Assembly: GCA_032355985.1 (NCBI GenBank)
Contig: JAUKVZ010000002.1
Span: 186,001 to 250,000, forward strand
Direction of reading: 5' to 3'
DNA length: 64,000 nucleotides
DNA from: Sarcodiotheca gaudichaudii
Lineage: Eukaryota > Rhodophyta > Florideophyceae > Gigartinales > Solieriaceae
Both the position numbers and the translations under genes were made by a program. Below are positions 7,450-16,845 of the stretch, piece by piece. The notes beneath the pieces were generated by a model. That model had not been told where the DNA came from, did no database searches, and saw only the letters and a list, made by a program, of their open reading frames with translations. Position 1 is the stretch's first letter. Every line of letters begins with the position of its first letter.

Positions 7450-9173
7450 CGCGCCGTCATCGCCGTCAGTTCATCGGATGTTCGCAGATCTACGCGTCGA
7501 AGCGCATCGTGCGGACACGCGCGCTGGCATGCGGGACCACCGGGAAGATCGACACACAGATCGCATTTCGTCGCCTTGCGAATGGGCAGGCTTGTCTCTG
7601 AGTCGCGCACCTCCACGCCGTGCTTGTCACGAATCTCGACCATGCGGATGTTGTGATACGGGCAGCTGTCGGCGCACGTTGAACAGCCGATGCAGGTGTT
7701 GTCATTAATGACGACCTGGCCGCCCTCGAGATCGCGATGAATGGCGCCCGTCGGGCAACCGATCATGCACACAGGATCGGCGCAATGCATGCACGCATTG
7801 GCGATCATGAACTGCCCGATCTTCGGTCCGTGGCGGACGAAGCGCGGATTGTGATCGTGGGCGCTTGCGCAGGCGCGAACACAGTCATCACAGCGCGTGC
7901 AGCGATCCAGATCGATCACCATCGCCTCCGCGCCATTGACCAGTCGCAGCTCCATCAAGCGCTCCAGCACGCCGGTCTCCAGCGCGTCGGCATCTGCATC
8001 GCGCCCGACGGACGGCGCGCTCTGCCTTGTCAGCGGCTGGGGAAGCTCGGATACGGGCAAGGAGGGCAGCACGATGTCTTCGATCACGCGCGTCGGCACG
8101 CGCAGGGCGTCGACATAGCCGATGGCGCGCAGCGTGCGCCGCCAGGGGCGCTGGTGCTCGTGGCGCCAGTTGTGCGCAAGCTCCTCGATGCCGTAGGACT
8201 GGCCCTTGCCCAGATAGCTCATCGTCTGCTCGGATGCGCCGACCTTACGGCTGACGCGCACGAAGCCGGAGCGGATCAGCACAAGACCATTTGGGTAATG
8301 TCCTTCCTGCACGATCATCGGCTCGTCGCTGTAGTCGTTGGCCCGTCCGGCCTGTGCGAGTTTCTTGTAGGAGACGTTCCATTCGAAGCTGCCGAAGGAC
8401 TCGAAGACTGTTTCCGCGGCGATGCGTTCGAGTTGATCTTCACTGAGCCCCTTGAAGACGTCCACCTCCTGCAGATGGCGAATCAGGCTGCGCTCGCGAT
8501 ACAGGGCGTCGATGTGATTGCGAATCTCGTCGGCGCGGCGGCGGATGTCGCGCAGGCCCTGCCAACGGATTTCGAGCAGTTCGGAGTCGGCATCGGCGAA
8601 GACGGTGGCCGTGCGCGGCGAGCGGCCGAGCGCTGCGATCTCCCCGAAGAACTCTCCGGCGCCGAGCTGCACGGTGCTGTGCTCATCCAGGATGCCGGGC
8701 ACATCCTGAAGGAAGACGCGCGGGGCGCCATCTTCCTTTCGCTCACCGAGTTCACGGGTGGCTCGGTAGGATTCAAGGTTTCGAGCCTCGGGCGCGCGAT
8801 TCCTCGTCAGGAGTTGCAGGAAGGCGCCAAGCACGCCGGTGCGGCGGGTCGAGCGCCGGCCGAGCATCGCGGGCGGAAGGCCATCGAGCACAACGCGCAC
8901 AGAGCCGCTGATGACGAAGAAGGCCGAGCTTCCGTAGTCCCCCTGCCGCACGAGGATATCGCCTTCGCGCGGGCGGACGATGCGCGCATCATTGCGCAGG
9001 ATTCCGCGCAGGGGTGTTGATGCGGCGAAGCTTGATGCATCGATATCGGAAAACGGTGGGATGCTGAGCACTCGATCGACGTCGGCGTCGGTCATGTGCG
9101 GATCGAATGGCACATCCCAGCGACGCGGCCGCTCGAATCCGATGGTTGTCTCATGCGCCGGCGCGTGGCTCAT
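7446..9173 (-). CDS. Double cyclic-nucleotide-binding domain fused to a four-cluster [4Fe-4S] ferredoxin
   Basis: The start at 9173 (MSHAPAH) gives 575 residues. Two CNB domains come first. The first has an intact phosphate-binding cassette (FGEIAALGRSPRTATV, about 173-190) with the Glu and Arg needed to hold cAMP or cGMP; the second (about 230-370) has a degenerate cassette. A DmsB/PsrB-like ferredoxin part follows from about 416, with four Cys groups: CTRCDDC, CMHCADPVC, CIGCSTC and CDLC-x8-C, each followed by a further Cys. It is probably the cytoplasmic electron hub that hands electrons to or from the membrane cytochrome b encoded next (ATGA overlap), with electron flow set by cyclic nucleotide. 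The adenylate cyclase at 19129 is a likely source of ligand. The gating is inference. Confidence 0.88.
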   Translation of the reverse strand: MSHAPAHETTIGFERPRRWDVPFDPHMTDADVDRVLSIPPFSDIDASSFAASTPLRGILRNDARIVRPREGDILVRQGDYGSSAFFVISGSVRVVLDGLPPAMLGRRSTRRTGVLGAFLQLLTRNRAPEARNLESYRATRELGERKEDGAPRVFLQDVPGILDEHSTVQLGAGEFFGEIAALGRSPRTATVFADADSELLEIRWQGLRDIRRRADEIRNHIDALYRERSLIRHLQEVDVFKGLSEDQLERIAAETVFESFGSFEWNVSYKKLAQAGRANDYSDEPMIVQEGHYPNGLVLIRSGFVRVSRKVGASEQTMSYLGKGQSYGIEELAHNWRHEHQRPWRRTLRAIGYVDALRVPTRVIEDIVLPSLPVSELPQPLTRQSAPSVGRDADADALETGVLERLMELRLVNGAEAMVIDLDRCTRCDDCVRACASAHDHNPRFVRHGPKIGQFMIANACMHCADPVCMIGCPTGAIHRDLEGGQVVINDNTCIGCSTCADSCPYHNIRMVEIRDKHGVEVRDSETSLPIRKATKCDLCVDLPGGPACQRACPHDALRRVDLRTSDELTAMTAR

Positions 9174-9201
9174 GCCGCCCCGCTCTCGATCGGAGAATGA
9201 C

Positions 9202-10224
9202 TCACTTCTGGTACGCGTCGCCGTGATACTCGCTCGACTTCGGCAGGAGCGCATCAACGCCTGCCAGCGATTCGCCATCGACGGTGTCGGCGAAATCGGA
9301 GGCCTGGGCGCCAAGTTTGTTCGCCGCGGCGATCAACTCCTTCTCATGGTTGAGCTTGATGGGCGCTTCCTTGGCGATGGTGATGGCCTGCTCGACCTGC
9401 TTCGTCGGCGAGGCGGCCTGAATCGCTTCCAGATCCTTGAGCGATCGCTTGTATCGCCCGACCATCGAGCGTGTGTAGTCGCCCTTTTCCGTCGCTTTGG
9501 CGATGCCGCGAAGCGTGTATTCCATATCCAGCAGCTTGCCGACAACATACATGCGTCGAAGCTGATCCTGCGTCGATTCTGCGTTGGTGTCTCCGCCGGA
9601 GCGGATGAAGTTATGACGCACTTCGCCTTGTGACCATGCGACGAGATCGAAGTCGCTGCCCGCGATATGACCGCCCGTATTGACGAGGTGTTCATTGGGC
9701 ACGGAGTGACACGAGTAACAGTTGGACGCGACGGCGTAGAGATCCGAAGGGCGAATCATGCCGAGTTCTGCGGCGCGTTGCAGGCGCGCTTCGCGATGTT
9801 CCGCAGGCTCGTTCTCCTCGGTGTAATCGCCAAGATCGTTGTGCACATCCAGCCAGTCGGCCGCGGCGCCGTGGCAGGACTCGCAGGAGATGCCGGAGAT
9901 GGGCGTCGGCTCGTTGTCTTCCATTTCCTGCGTGAAGTGGCAGGAGAGGCAGTCGCTTTCGGCTTTGATGCGCCGGATGCCCAGGGCGTCTGCGATTTCG
10001 CGCGCCTTGTCGCTGCGCGGCAGCGTGGTGTACGTCGTGTAATGATGCGACTGCTTCCACGCCTCGACTTCGTCGATGTGGCACTCGCCGCAGGTCTGTG
10101 CACCGACGACCTTGGAAGGATCAGGAGAGCCGGCGAGCGCCGCGTGGGTCAGGCACACGCCGAGAGCGCCTGCCGAGAGCACCAGCGTCGTTCGTCCCAT
10201 GCCGCTGCGAGTCCGTGTCATCAC
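9202..10224 (-). CDS. Tetraheme cytochrome c (cytochrome c554-like)
   Basis: The 340-residue protein has a signal peptide (to about residue 31, ending THAALAG) and four CxxCH sites: CGECH, CLSCH, CESCH and CYSCH. The spacing and the long helical C-terminal part rich in Lys and Glu fit the cytochrome c554 family, which in ammonia oxidisers takes electrons from hydroxylamine oxidoreductase; no such enzyme is encoded here. A GTG at 10224 sits 7 bases after GGAGG and is followed directly by ATG (10221), so either may be used. It lies between the reductase gene (50 bases upstream) and the CNB-ferredoxin gene (28 bases downstream) and is probably a soluble periplasmic shuttle. Confidence 0.85.
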   Translation of the reverse strand: MMTRTRSGMGRTTLVLSAGALGVCLTHAALAGSPDPSKVVGAQTCGECHIDEVEAWKQSHHYTTYTTLPRSDKAREIADALGIRRIKAESDCLSCHFTQEMEDNEPTPISGISCESCHGAAADWLDVHNDLGDYTEENEPAEHREARLQRAAELGMIRPSDLYAVASNCYSCHSVPNEHLVNTGGHIAGSDFDLVAWSQGEVRHNFIRSGGDTNAESTQDQLRRMYVVGKLLDMEYTLRGIAKATEKGDYTRSMVGRYKRSLKDLEAIQAASPTKQVEQAITIAKEAPIKLNHEKELIAAANKLGAQASDFADTVDGESLAGVDALLPKSSEYHGDAYQK

Positions 10225-10274
10225 TCCACTGCCTCCTTCAGATCGCTCGTTCTTCGGGCCGACTGGCCCGTTGA

Positions 10275-11528
10275 TTATGCATCAAGTGTGACGTCCGAGC
10301 ATGGCGCCGCCACGCACGCAAGGCACGATCCTTCTTCGGGCGCCTGACCGGGCTCACTGAGGTACGTAACACGCCCGGACTTCAAAGCTGTCAAACAGGT
10401 GCCGCAACTTCCGGCGCGGCAGCCAAACTCGATCGCCACGCCTTCCGCTTCGGCCAGATCGAGAATCGATCCCTGATCGGCAGACCACTTGCACGTCTTG
10501 CCGCTCCGCTCGAATACGACGGCGTGCGTCGCTCCGGCGGCGGCATCGCCGGGCGCCGGCTCGCGCTTCACGCTCGCGGGGCCGAATGCCTCGAAATGCA
10601 CATGGCTGTCCGGCACACCCCACTCGCGCAGCGTGTTCGTCAGCGCCGTCATCATCGGCGGCGGGCCGCAGATGAAGTAGTCGTAGTTGTTTGAAGGCAG
10701 GTGCGATTTCAAAAGGTTGAGATCGACGTAGCCCTCGTGGTGATAGTCATCACCGAGGACATCACTCTCTGATGTCTCGCCATAGACGACGACGAGATGA
10801 ATGTTGTCATGCTCGCTGGCGGCCTTCTTGAGATGCTCTTTGCATACATGCTCTGCGGCGTTCCGGACGCCGTAGAAGAAGTACACCTCGCGATTGGATC
10901 CGCTTTCGATGACTTCATTGAGCATGGAGAGCATCGGTGTGATGCCGATGCCGCCGGCGATGAGCACGACGGGCGTATCCACCGTCATATCCAGAAAGAA
11001 TGATCCGCCGGGGGCTCGCACATCGATGATCGAGCCTTCTTCGACCTGTTCGTGCAGATAGCTCGAGACGAGGCCCCAGGGCGCATCCGGCTTGTCGCGC
11101 GGAGGCGGGACGCGCTTGACGCTGATGCGATACACATCCGGGCGTGCGCAGTCAGAGAGCGAGTAGCATCGAATGACCGGCTTGTTCTGCCCCGGAATGC
11201 GGAAGCGGAAGGTGAGATGCTGGCCGGGCATGTACCTGGGAAGCTCGCGCCCATCGTGGGGCGCCAGGTAGAAGGAGCAGACACCGTCGCACTCCATCAC
11301 TTTCCGAACGATCTCGAATTTTCGCTCGCCGCTCCAGCCGGCCTCATCGGCGGCGCCGGGCAGGCGCACGCGCCGCACCTGATCGATGCGCGCTGCGAGC
11401 AGATCCAGCGCCATCGCCTGGCGCTTTCGTTCATGCGAACTTCGCCGCTGTGCGACGAATAGCGACTGCCCGAGGCGCAGACCCACCAGGGCCAGCAATG
11501 CGCCTCCAATGAGCAGCGGCGTGTTCAT
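10275..11528 (-). CDS. Membrane-anchored FAD/NAD(P)H-[2Fe-2S] reductase (NqrF/HCR-like)
   Basis: The 417-residue protein begins with a membrane anchor (MNTPLLIGGALLALVGLRLG). An FAD-binding domain follows with RCYSLSDC, then an NAD(P)-binding domain with IAGGIGITPMLSM and a CGPPPMM motif near its end. A plant-type [2Fe-2S] ferredoxin closes the chain (CRAGSCGTC plus a later Cys). The order of domains is that of hybrid-cluster-protein reductases and of phenol-hydroxylase-type reductases; NqrF has the ferredoxin first. ATG at 11528 is preceded by GGAGAG. In this operon it is the obvious entry point for NADH or NADPH electrons, or the exit point if the flow runs backwards. Confidence 0.88.
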   Translation of the reverse strand: MNTPLLIGGALLALVGLRLGQSLFVAQRRSSHERKRQAMALDLLAARIDQVRRVRLPGAADEAGWSGERKFEIVRKVMECDGVCSFYLAPHDGRELPRYMPGQHLTFRFRIPGQNKPVIRCYSLSDCARPDVYRISVKRVPPPRDKPDAPWGLVSSYLHEQVEEGSIIDVRAPGGSFFLDMTVDTPVVLIAGGIGITPMLSMLNEVIESGSNREVYFFYGVRNAAEHVCKEHLKKAASEHDNIHLVVVYGETSESDVLGDDYHHEGYVDLNLLKSHLPSNNYDYFICGPPPMMTALTNTLREWGVPDSHVHFEAFGPASVKREPAPGDAAAGATHAVVFERSGKTCKWSADQGSILDLAEAEGVAIEFGCRAGSCGTCLTALKSGRVTYLSEPGQAPEEGSCLACVAAPCSDVTLDA

Positions 11529-11594
11529 CAATCTCTCCACGCGATGTTGGCGCTCTCGGGCAGGGCGCCCGCAGCGCGAACACATTCCATCTCT

Positions 11595-13061
11595 TTAGAA
11601 CTTGAACTGAATCTCGAAGCGGGCGCCATAGCCCGGGCGTTCATGACGCTGCGCTCGCGCGAAGGCATCGACGCGGAAGACTGCCTGCCTGCCTGCGGCC
11701 TGCTGATACCTGACGGCCGCCGCCAGCGCCGACTCATTGCTTTCCTTGGTCGAGCCACGGCCGCCGACTTCGACGATCACCTGCTGGCGCGTTTCATTCC
11801 AGAAGTGCTGATATCCAAGCGCGGCGCCCACAGCGTTGTTCGGACGATTGCCCAGCGGGGCGCCATATCGGCCGAGGCCGACTGCCGCGAAGAGGATGCC
11901 CGTGCGTCCGAGCGGTCCACCGGCATCCGGCGCGCGCGCTGCAGATGAGAAGTCATCAATGCCCCAGAAGGCGTTGAAGTACATGTTGTCATACGTGTGA
12001 TGCGGCGTCCACGAGAGCTCCGCAAACAGCAGGGCGCCATTTTGAAGGCGCTCGGACTCTTCATCCGTCGCGATCGATCCGAGCGCGCGGAATGATGTGT
12101 TCAGATGCCCGATGCGCTGCACGGCGCTCGCGCCCATGACGATGCCCGAGCCCGGCGCGTCGTTCTCATCGTGGACGTACACGAAGTCGAAGTTGAGCGT
12201 GCTTTTGGGTGTGTCGATCTCCGTGAAGAGGCCGAAGAGAAGGGCCGAGTTGTCCTCGCGATTGTTGTTGCGATCGATGTCGTTCCAGCCGTAGACGAAC
12301 GTCACCTGCATGTTGGAGGCGCCGGCGGGCTGAAGGTTGTTCATCGTGATGCCGACCGAATCGATCGTGTCATTGATCAGCATGCCCTCCTGATAGAAGA
12401 GCGGCTGCCGGCCGACGGAGAATCCGATATCGAGCTGGCCGGAGTCATCCGGATCGAGCCCCGGGAAGATCTCACCAACATCGCCCTCGAAGAAGAGCGT
12501 GGTGATGCGCGCGTTGAACTCTTCTTCCCAGCCTTCGAGCTCGGCGTTCTCCGGATTGAAGTAATAGCCGGTGAACTTATTGTCCTGATCGAGCGGGCGA
12601 ATGCCGACGAGGATGCGCTCCGTGCCGCTGAGCTGCAGGTTGCCGAAGAGATCGATGCGGCTCACCCATTCGGTGAACGTCTCGTCGCCGTTGTCGAAGG
12701 TCTGGATCGCGGTGCGCGCCGTTCCGAAGACGACGAAGGAGGGCTGCCACACGGCGCCGGTGGGAAGCTTGATGCCCTCGCCGATCGGTCCAGTGCCGAG
12801 CAGCGGGTTGCCGAGTTCCAGCAGCGGCTTCGGACGATCCGGGAAGTCGTGCAGGCGCAGCGGCTGCGGCTCATCCGGGAAGCGGCTGTCACTTTCGTGA
12901 TCCACATCCGATAGAGGCGCTTCGGTTTCCTGCACTTCCTCGGACGGTCCGATCGGATCGACCGGCGGCTGCACCGGCTCATCGTCCGGCTGACCGGCGA
13001 GAGCTTGCCCGCACACCCCGAGCGCAATGGTCGCGATGGCTCCGAATATTAATTGATGCAT
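11595..13061 (-). CDS. Outer-membrane beta-barrel (porin-like) protein of the cytochrome operon
   Basis: The protein has 488 residues from ATG 13061 (GAGGG seven bases upstream; an in-frame TTG at 13076 is less likely). It has a signal peptide (to about ALAG), an acidic and Pro-rich linker, then alternating short hydrophobic strands with aromatic girdles, and ends in FEIQFKF with a terminal Phe, as in barrels inserted by BamA. It lies between the pentaheme cytochrome and the reductase gene. In porin-cytochrome conduits a barrel holds a multihaem cytochrome inside the outer membrane; whether this one does so is inference from position. Confidence 0.7.
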   Translation of the reverse strand: MHQLIFGAIATIALGVCGQALAGQPDDEPVQPPVDPIGPSEEVQETEAPLSDVDHESDSRFPDEPQPLRLHDFPDRPKPLLELGNPLLGTGPIGEGIKLPTGAVWQPSFVVFGTARTAIQTFDNGDETFTEWVSRIDLFGNLQLSGTERILVGIRPLDQDNKFTGYYFNPENAELEGWEEEFNARITTLFFEGDVGEIFPGLDPDDSGQLDIGFSVGRQPLFYQEGMLINDTIDSVGITMNNLQPAGASNMQVTFVYGWNDIDRNNNREDNSALLFGLFTEIDTPKSTLNFDFVYVHDENDAPGSGIVMGASAVQRIGHLNTSFRALGSIATDEESERLQNGALLFAELSWTPHHTYDNMYFNAFWGIDDFSSAARAPDAGGPLGRTGILFAAVGLGRYGAPLGNRPNNAVGAALGYQHFWNETRQQVIVEVGGRGSTKESNESALAAAVRYQQAAGRQAVFRVDAFARAQRHERPGYGARFEIQFKF

Positions 13062-13108
13062 GCACACCCTCAGCAAAGAGTCCTTCCCACGCTGTCGGTG
13101 ATGTTGTG

Positions 13109-15178
13109 TCAGTCTGCCGCCGAAGCCTGCTTCTTCGTCTCTCCATGCACATCAAACTCCACCTCGCGCTCCCAGAGCACCAGGTGGCCCTCGCGAATGC
13201 CATCGGCCAGTTCACGAGGCGTCATGTTGTAATCAAATCCGACGAGCATAATTTCGCTGAGCAGGTTCACAGGAACCATCGCCGCCTTGAGGCGCACCGT
13301 CGCCGTGTATGGCCCGGCGCCGGTCATCTCATCGCTCTTGACGCGATACGTCGCCCAGCGATCGTCAAGCGGAGCGATGCTCTTGCGATGCTTTCGCGCG
13401 CCGGCGGGACGTCCCAGCAGGATGCTCGATCGCGCCGATGGCCGGATGAAGGGAAGCGGATCGGGCGAGTAGTTGACCGTCAGCACCTGCTCCCGCTCGC
13501 CGCCGCGCTCGTTGCGCGTGACGAACTTGCCCTGCAGGCTGAAGAGCTGCTTGTCGAGCGGCAGTTCGCCATTGTGCACGTAGAGCGAATGCAGATCGCG
13601 CACATCGCCATTGGGATCGAGATCGCCCGACTCCATGACGACATGGCCGTCTGCATCGTGCACCACGACTTCCAGCCAGACGAGGCGCTCGGCGTCGAAG
13701 CCGGTGGGCACGGCGTGGCCGTCCGTTCCGTTTTTGACCTGCACCTTGAACTTGATGCCCTTCTCGTCAGCGTCTTCGGTGACGATGTCGCCAAGCACAT
13801 AGCCGACCTTGAGGAGCGCCAGGCGCTGTTCGGCGCCCCACTCAAGAAGCTCCTGGTTGTCTTCAATGATGGCGCGAGCGTCGTAGCGATCATCGATCGA
13901 TCGCCAGCGATCCGGGAAGACGTAATCGTCGGGCACGTTGTCCTCGAACTCGTCCGTGCCCCAGCCGGCCTTGTCATCGAACTCGATCCACTCCCGCATC
14001 GTGGCCATTTCCTGCGCCTCGGTGTTCAGCGGGAAGAGGCCGGGATGGATGATGGGATAGTCGGGGCCGGCGAAGTAGTGGTTCGTGCGCTTGCGATCGG
14101 GCGTCGGCACGCCGCCGACGATCGCCGCCGGACCGGTCGCGTAGCCCGAATCGAGCCCGGGCTCGAGGCCCATGTGGCAATCCTGGCAGGAGACACCACG
14201 AGCCGCGGCGGGTGAGCGCTTGTAATGGCTGAACGCCTCTTCGAGGCGGAAGCCATTGATCAGCGTGACGTCATGGCATGTGCCGCAGAATCCGGAGTGG
14301 GAGATCGAGTCGAACTTGATCGCCTCGGTGTGGATCTTGCGTCCGGCGGCGTCGGGCGTGGTGACCACGCGGTACTTGTCCGGCTGCTCGAGCACCTGGG
14401 CCAGGACCTCATTGCCCGTGGGGCCGTAGACCGGTTCGAGAATGTCGCCCTGCGCGATCGCGAGGCGGCCGCTGAGCTTGCCGTACTCCTGCGTCTGCCG
14501 ATGGCAGACGATGCAGGTCACGCCTTCGCGTGAAGTGGGATGCCGATCCATGTTGCTCATGTAGACCGGCTCGTTGAGGTTCATGCCGACGGGCGTGTGG
14601 CAGCGGATGCAGAAGTCGCCGTTGGTGCCATTCGTCAGCTTGACGATGGTGCCGTGCATGGCGTTGAAGATGGGGCTGAGCTGGGCGTAGGCATGCTGTG
14701 ACGCGGACCATTCCCGGTAGTGGCCCGGATGGCACGTCGCGCAGGAGGTGGCGGACGGGTAGGTGTCCTCGAGGAAGAGCTGCTCGTGAGCCAGAGCCGC
14801 GGCTGCGGCCGTGACGTCGATGTCTTCATCCGCGGGCGCCTCTTCAGGGGCGTCCATGTCATCGTCGGTCAACAGATCATCATCGTCAGAGAGGAGGTCG
14901 TCATCGTCTGAGAGGAGATCCTCATCGTCAGTGAGGAGATCGTCGTCATCGTATTCGCTGAGTAGATCGTCTTCGTCCTCGGCAGGCTGATCCTGTTCGG
15001 ACTGAGAGGCGAAGAGCAGACGCGCTCCGTCGGGTAGGGCCCCGTGTCCCCGATCATCCGCCGGAGTCACCGTCAAGGCGAGGATCGCGCCCGGAAGCGC
15101 TGTCAACAGAATCACAAGGGCGGCCAGCGAGGAAATGTGTCGCCTGGGCCGCACTTCTCCACAAGATCGTGCGCTCAT
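13109..15178 (-). CDS. Pentaheme cytochrome c with acidic tract
   Basis: First gene of the minus-strand operon, 689 residues, with a signal anchor at about 15-37. An acidic DDLL-type tract (about 65-110) follows, then five CxxCH sites: CATCH, CIRCH, CIVCH, CGTCH and CQDCH. The last third lacks haem sites and looks like a beta-sandwich domain (segments such as VQVKNGTDGHAVPTGFDAE). The haem part recalls multihaem proteins of the cytochrome c554/OTR type. GAGG lies 7 bases before the ATG at 15178. The acidic tract lies between membrane and haems, not between haem groups as in the decahemes. Confidence 0.85.
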   Translation of the reverse strand: MSARSCGEVRPRRHISSLAALVILLTALPGAILALTVTPADDRGHGALPDGARLLFASQSEQDQPAEDEDDLLSEYDDDDLLTDDEDLLSDDDDLLSDDDDLLTDDDMDAPEEAPADEDIDVTAAAAALAHEQLFLEDTYPSATSCATCHPGHYREWSASQHAYAQLSPIFNAMHGTIVKLTNGTNGDFCIRCHTPVGMNLNEPVYMSNMDRHPTSREGVTCIVCHRQTQEYGKLSGRLAIAQGDILEPVYGPTGNEVLAQVLEQPDKYRVVTTPDAAGRKIHTEAIKFDSISHSGFCGTCHDVTLINGFRLEEAFSHYKRSPAAARGVSCQDCHMGLEPGLDSGYATGPAAIVGGVPTPDRKRTNHYFAGPDYPIIHPGLFPLNTEAQEMATMREWIEFDDKAGWGTDEFEDNVPDDYVFPDRWRSIDDRYDARAIIEDNQELLEWGAEQRLALLKVGYVLGDIVTEDADEKGIKFKVQVKNGTDGHAVPTGFDAERLVWLEVVVHDADGHVVMESGDLDPNGDVRDLHSLYVHNGELPLDKQLFSLQGKFVTRNERGGEREQVLTVNYSPDPLPFIRPSARSSILLGRPAGARKHRKSIAPLDDRWATYRVKSDEMTGAGPYTATVRLKAAMVPVNLLSEIMLVGFDYNMTPRELADGIREGHLVLWEREVEFDVHGETKKQASAAD
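14854..14985 (-). repeat. Acidic DDLL repeat tract, copy C
   Basis: Units of the form DEDLLSDDDDLLSDDDDLL repeat about five times in the N-terminal linker of the pentaheme cytochrome. The composition and register match the tracts in the two decaheme genes although the flanking protein differs. Confidence 0.75.
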
Positions 15179-15339
15179 GACCTAGCCTCAAATACGCATG
15201 CGAGACCGACTTTTGCCCGACACATCATATCGGACGGAGACCTTTCGGAAACTGCGAATCCATCACTCCTGTCGGATGAACCGCCCAATCGTGGGACTGG
15301 TCGGTCATCCGCATCCATGAATCGACCGATCTCATCGAA
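15179..15339. promoter_or_regulatory. Divergent control region between the cytochrome operon and the barrel-FecR-cyclase operon
   Basis: The 161 bases separate two operons transcribed outward. TATGAT-like sequence on the minus strand (about 15223-15234) is a possible -10 for the cytochrome operon. No clear operator was recognised. Shared control of the two operons would fit the proposed functional link. Confidence 0.4.
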
Positions 15340-16845
15340 ATGGGCCCGCTAATTACACGGATTGCGAAGATTGACCGGCCCTTGCGCCGCGCAGGCACGC
15401 TTCTGGCGATCCTGAGCGCCGCGCTCCTCGCCTCGCCCGCCTTCGCCCAAGCTTCGCCTGACACGGTTCGCCGCGTCGAACGTCAGCTCCAGCAGATCGA
15501 GCGCGAGACGCAGCAGATCACACCGGCGCAGCAGACGACGATTCAGCGCGTGCTGCTCGACTACGGCGCCTCCGTCCGGTTCGGCTACTACATCATTGAC
15601 GACGCCGAGTCGGATCCCCACTACCTGCGCCAGTACGACGGCCGCCTCTTCCTGCGCGCCAACCTCGACGATGCGCATCAGTTCTTCGGCCGTCTTCGAT
15701 TTCTCTGGGATGACTACAACGAAGGCGATGACTTCGATGGCCGCGGCGATCAGTTTCAGGATCCGATCGGCGATCGCTGGTGGTACCAGTACGACCTGCG
15801 CGCCGATGTGCTTGCCAGGACGGGCGAGCGACTCGATTTCAACGCCAATGCGAAAGTTGGCAAGCAGTATGTGACGTGGGGCGCTGGGCTCACGCTTTCC
15901 AATGTCATGTACGCCGGTCTCTTTGATATCGATTTCGGTGATTTCGGCGTGGTCGGCCTGTATGGCGAGACAGCCTCCAGCGACACCGTCGACTTTGATG
16001 GTTCGCGCCCGGGATTTGATTCCAGCACGCATCGTCGTTTCGGCGGCGTGCGCCTTGAGTTGCGCAGCCTGCCGAATCACCGGCCGTACGTCTACTGGCT
16101 CGATCAGGATGATCGAAATACGCGCGATCAGCGCACGTTCCCCGGGCCCAACGGCGACATTCCCACGCGCTTCAAGTACGACTCCAGCTACATCGGCATC
16201 GGATCGACGGGCAATCTGGGGCCGGCGCTGGGGTATCGCGTTGAAGCCGTCTATGAGTATGGCCGCGGGCTATCCAACAGTTTCAACGACACAACGCTCG
16301 ATGCCGTCGCGCAGCACGAAGAGGACATCCGTGCCTGGGCGGCGCTTGCAGGCCTCACGTACTTCGTGAGAGACATCAATGCGACACGGCTGTACATCGA
16401 GGCCGTCGCCGGCTCCGGCGATGATGATCGCATCGAATCGGCGGACACCTTCGGCGGCAATAAGGCAGGCACGGATGACAAGGCGTTCAACAGTCTTGGC
16501 TACGTCTTTACCGGCCTTGCGCTGGCGCCGGAGCCCAGCAACGTGCTCACACTTCGCGCCGGCATCAGCTCTTTTCCCTGGCGGCGAAGCGAACTCTTCC
16601 GCAACATGCGCGTCGGACTGGATGGATTTCTCTTTACGAAACTTGACTCCGACGCTCCGACGAGCGTCCAGACGAATGACAAGTCCTTCATGGGTGGCGA
16701 GATCGACGTGAATATCGACTGGCGCATCACATCAGATGTCAGCGCCTCGGTTCGGTATGGCCTGTTCATCCCCGGTGAGGCCATGCCCTCGGGCCAGGAT
16801 GATCTGCGCAACTTCCTCTATGTGGGAGTCACCTATGCCTTCTAA
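15340..16845 (+). CDS. Outer-membrane beta-barrel protein
   Basis: 501 residues. A long signal peptide ends LLASPAFAQ (about 36). A short Gln/Glu-rich helical stretch of about 30 residues follows (VRRVERQLQQIERETQQI), perhaps a coiled-coil periplasmic segment. The rest is a barrel with many aromatic-ended strands and a C-terminal YVGVTYAF. No clear Shine-Dalgarno precedes the ATG. It begins an operon with lipoprotein, FecR and cyclase genes; the next start lies inside its last codons. Confidence 0.7.
   Translation: MGPLITRIAKIDRPLRRAGTLLAILSAALLASPAFAQASPDTVRRVERQLQQIERETQQITPAQQTTIQRVLLDYGASVRFGYYIIDDAESDPHYLRQYDGRLFLRANLDDAHQFFGRLRFLWDDYNEGDDFDGRGDQFQDPIGDRWWYQYDLRADVLARTGERLDFNANAKVGKQYVTWGAGLTLSNVMYAGLFDIDFGDFGVVGLYGETASSDTVDFDGSRPGFDSSTHRRFGGVRLELRSLPNHRPYVYWLDQDDRNTRDQRTFPGPNGDIPTRFKYDSSYIGIGSTGNLGPALGYRVEAVYEYGRGLSNSFNDTTLDAVAQHEEDIRAWAALAGLTYFVRDINATRLYIEAVAGSGDDDRIESADTFGGNKAGTDDKAFNSLGYVFTGLALAPEPSNVLTLRAGISSFPWRRSELFRNMRVGLDGFLFTKLDSDAPTSVQTNDKSFMGGEIDVNIDWRITSDVSASVRYGLFIPGEAMPSGQDDLRNFLYVGVTYAF

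Noticed and set aside
9202-10224. The c554-like cytochrome as a sign of ammonia oxidation
   Set aside because: No hydroxylamine oxidoreductase or ammonia monooxygenase gene is in the window; c554-like proteins occur in many other redox systems.
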